Below, one piece after another: positions 63,735 through 64,000 of a stretch of DNA of 64,000 nt. Numbering within the stretch: the first letter of the stretch is position 1; every line of letters starts with the position of its first letter. Where the stretch lies: contig NC_061465.1 in assembly GCF_022581195.2 (NCBI RefSeq), forward strand, positions 3,102,501 through 3,166,500. Reading direction: 5' to 3'. The position numbers were made by a program, and so were the translations under genes. Origin of the DNA: Helicoverpa zea. Lineage: Eukaryota > Arthropoda > Insecta > Lepidoptera > Noctuidae. The notes below the pieces were generated by a model. The model ran no database searches. It was not told the DNA's origin and worked only from the letters and a program-made list of their open reading frames with translations.

Positions 63735-64000
63735 ACGTATATGTTACCGTAAGATTACAAACATCGTTAGATTACAATCTATCTCGAGAGATTGTAAACT
63801 GTCGAACTATTGTGAACCGTAACATCTGATTGCAATTTAACGCATTATTTTTCGCTATATTATAATCTATCGATGAGAAATTGTCAAATTGTCAACTGTC
63901 CGAAAGCTCTCTCTGATTGGTCAGTCTTTTTGTAAGATCGACCAATCACGACCAGCCGTTCTGTTCCCATGGAGTTCCCGTAGAGTTAGGAATGAAATAG
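63735..64000. repeat. Repeat-like segment with nested short palindromes, cut by the window edge
   Basis: Contains acaatctatctcgagagattgt (a near-palindrome) and repeated 'attgtaaactgtc' / 'attgtcaactgtc' phrases. It resembles a dispersed lepidopteran repeat; the right end lies outside. Confidence 0.4.

Noticed and set aside
1..64000. CRISPR arrays, bacterial operons, ribosomal RNA
   Set aside because: None seen; the window is eukaryotic nuclear DNA with spliceosomal introns.

Overview
The window is nuclear DNA of an insect, most likely a moth or butterfly. It is AT-rich, its genes are split by long introns, and it carries several interspersed repeats I recognise from lepidopteran genomes: the family ending in a GACA microsatellite followed by 'ttataatattagt', the 'cccaactatgttgggg' family, the 'gtcccactgctgggtaca' family, and a tRNA-headed SINE. 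The species cannot be fixed from the sequence alone.

All protein genes I can support lie on the minus strand. Two are tandem paralogues of the ANL (acyl-CoA synthetase / 4-coumarate-CoA ligase / luciferase-like) family. The left one (exons 8198-8395 and 645-855) runs off the left edge. The right one (eight exons, 30718 down to 17435, 567 residues) is complete. Their first two exons share intron phases, their second exons are both 211 bp, and both have basic N-termini suited to mitochondrial import; the complete one lacks a C-terminal peroxisomal tripeptide. Upstream lies a complete four-exon MGME1-type mitochondrial DNA exonuclease gene (40812 down to 35506, 407 residues) with its catalytic D, E-x-K residues visible.

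The most striking region is 13.4-17.1 kb. A U2 snRNA gene copy (minus strand, 17069 to about 15268) is cut into three pieces by two nearly identical copies of one inverted-repeat transposable element, inserted in opposite orientation 29 bp apart. Each copy has its own 3-bp target duplication (CAG or CTG). Removing both insertions leaves about 188 nt, the normal U2 length. Copy 1 holds a relic of a C2-H2/BED-like zinc finger. Copy 2 holds a nested 100-bp TA-flanked MITE and a 52-bp internal tandem duplication. A second large inverted repeat (arms about 567 bp) lies only about 560 bp to the left.

From 41 to 64 kb no coding gene can be supported. This part holds a SINE with target duplications, a 4.8-kb Ty1/copia element with identical 198-bp LTRs, a 5-bp duplication and a badly broken interior, and scattered MITEs. 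A divergent promoter and noncoding first exon may lie near 41.2-41.8 kb, which would make the right third a large intron, but this is inference.
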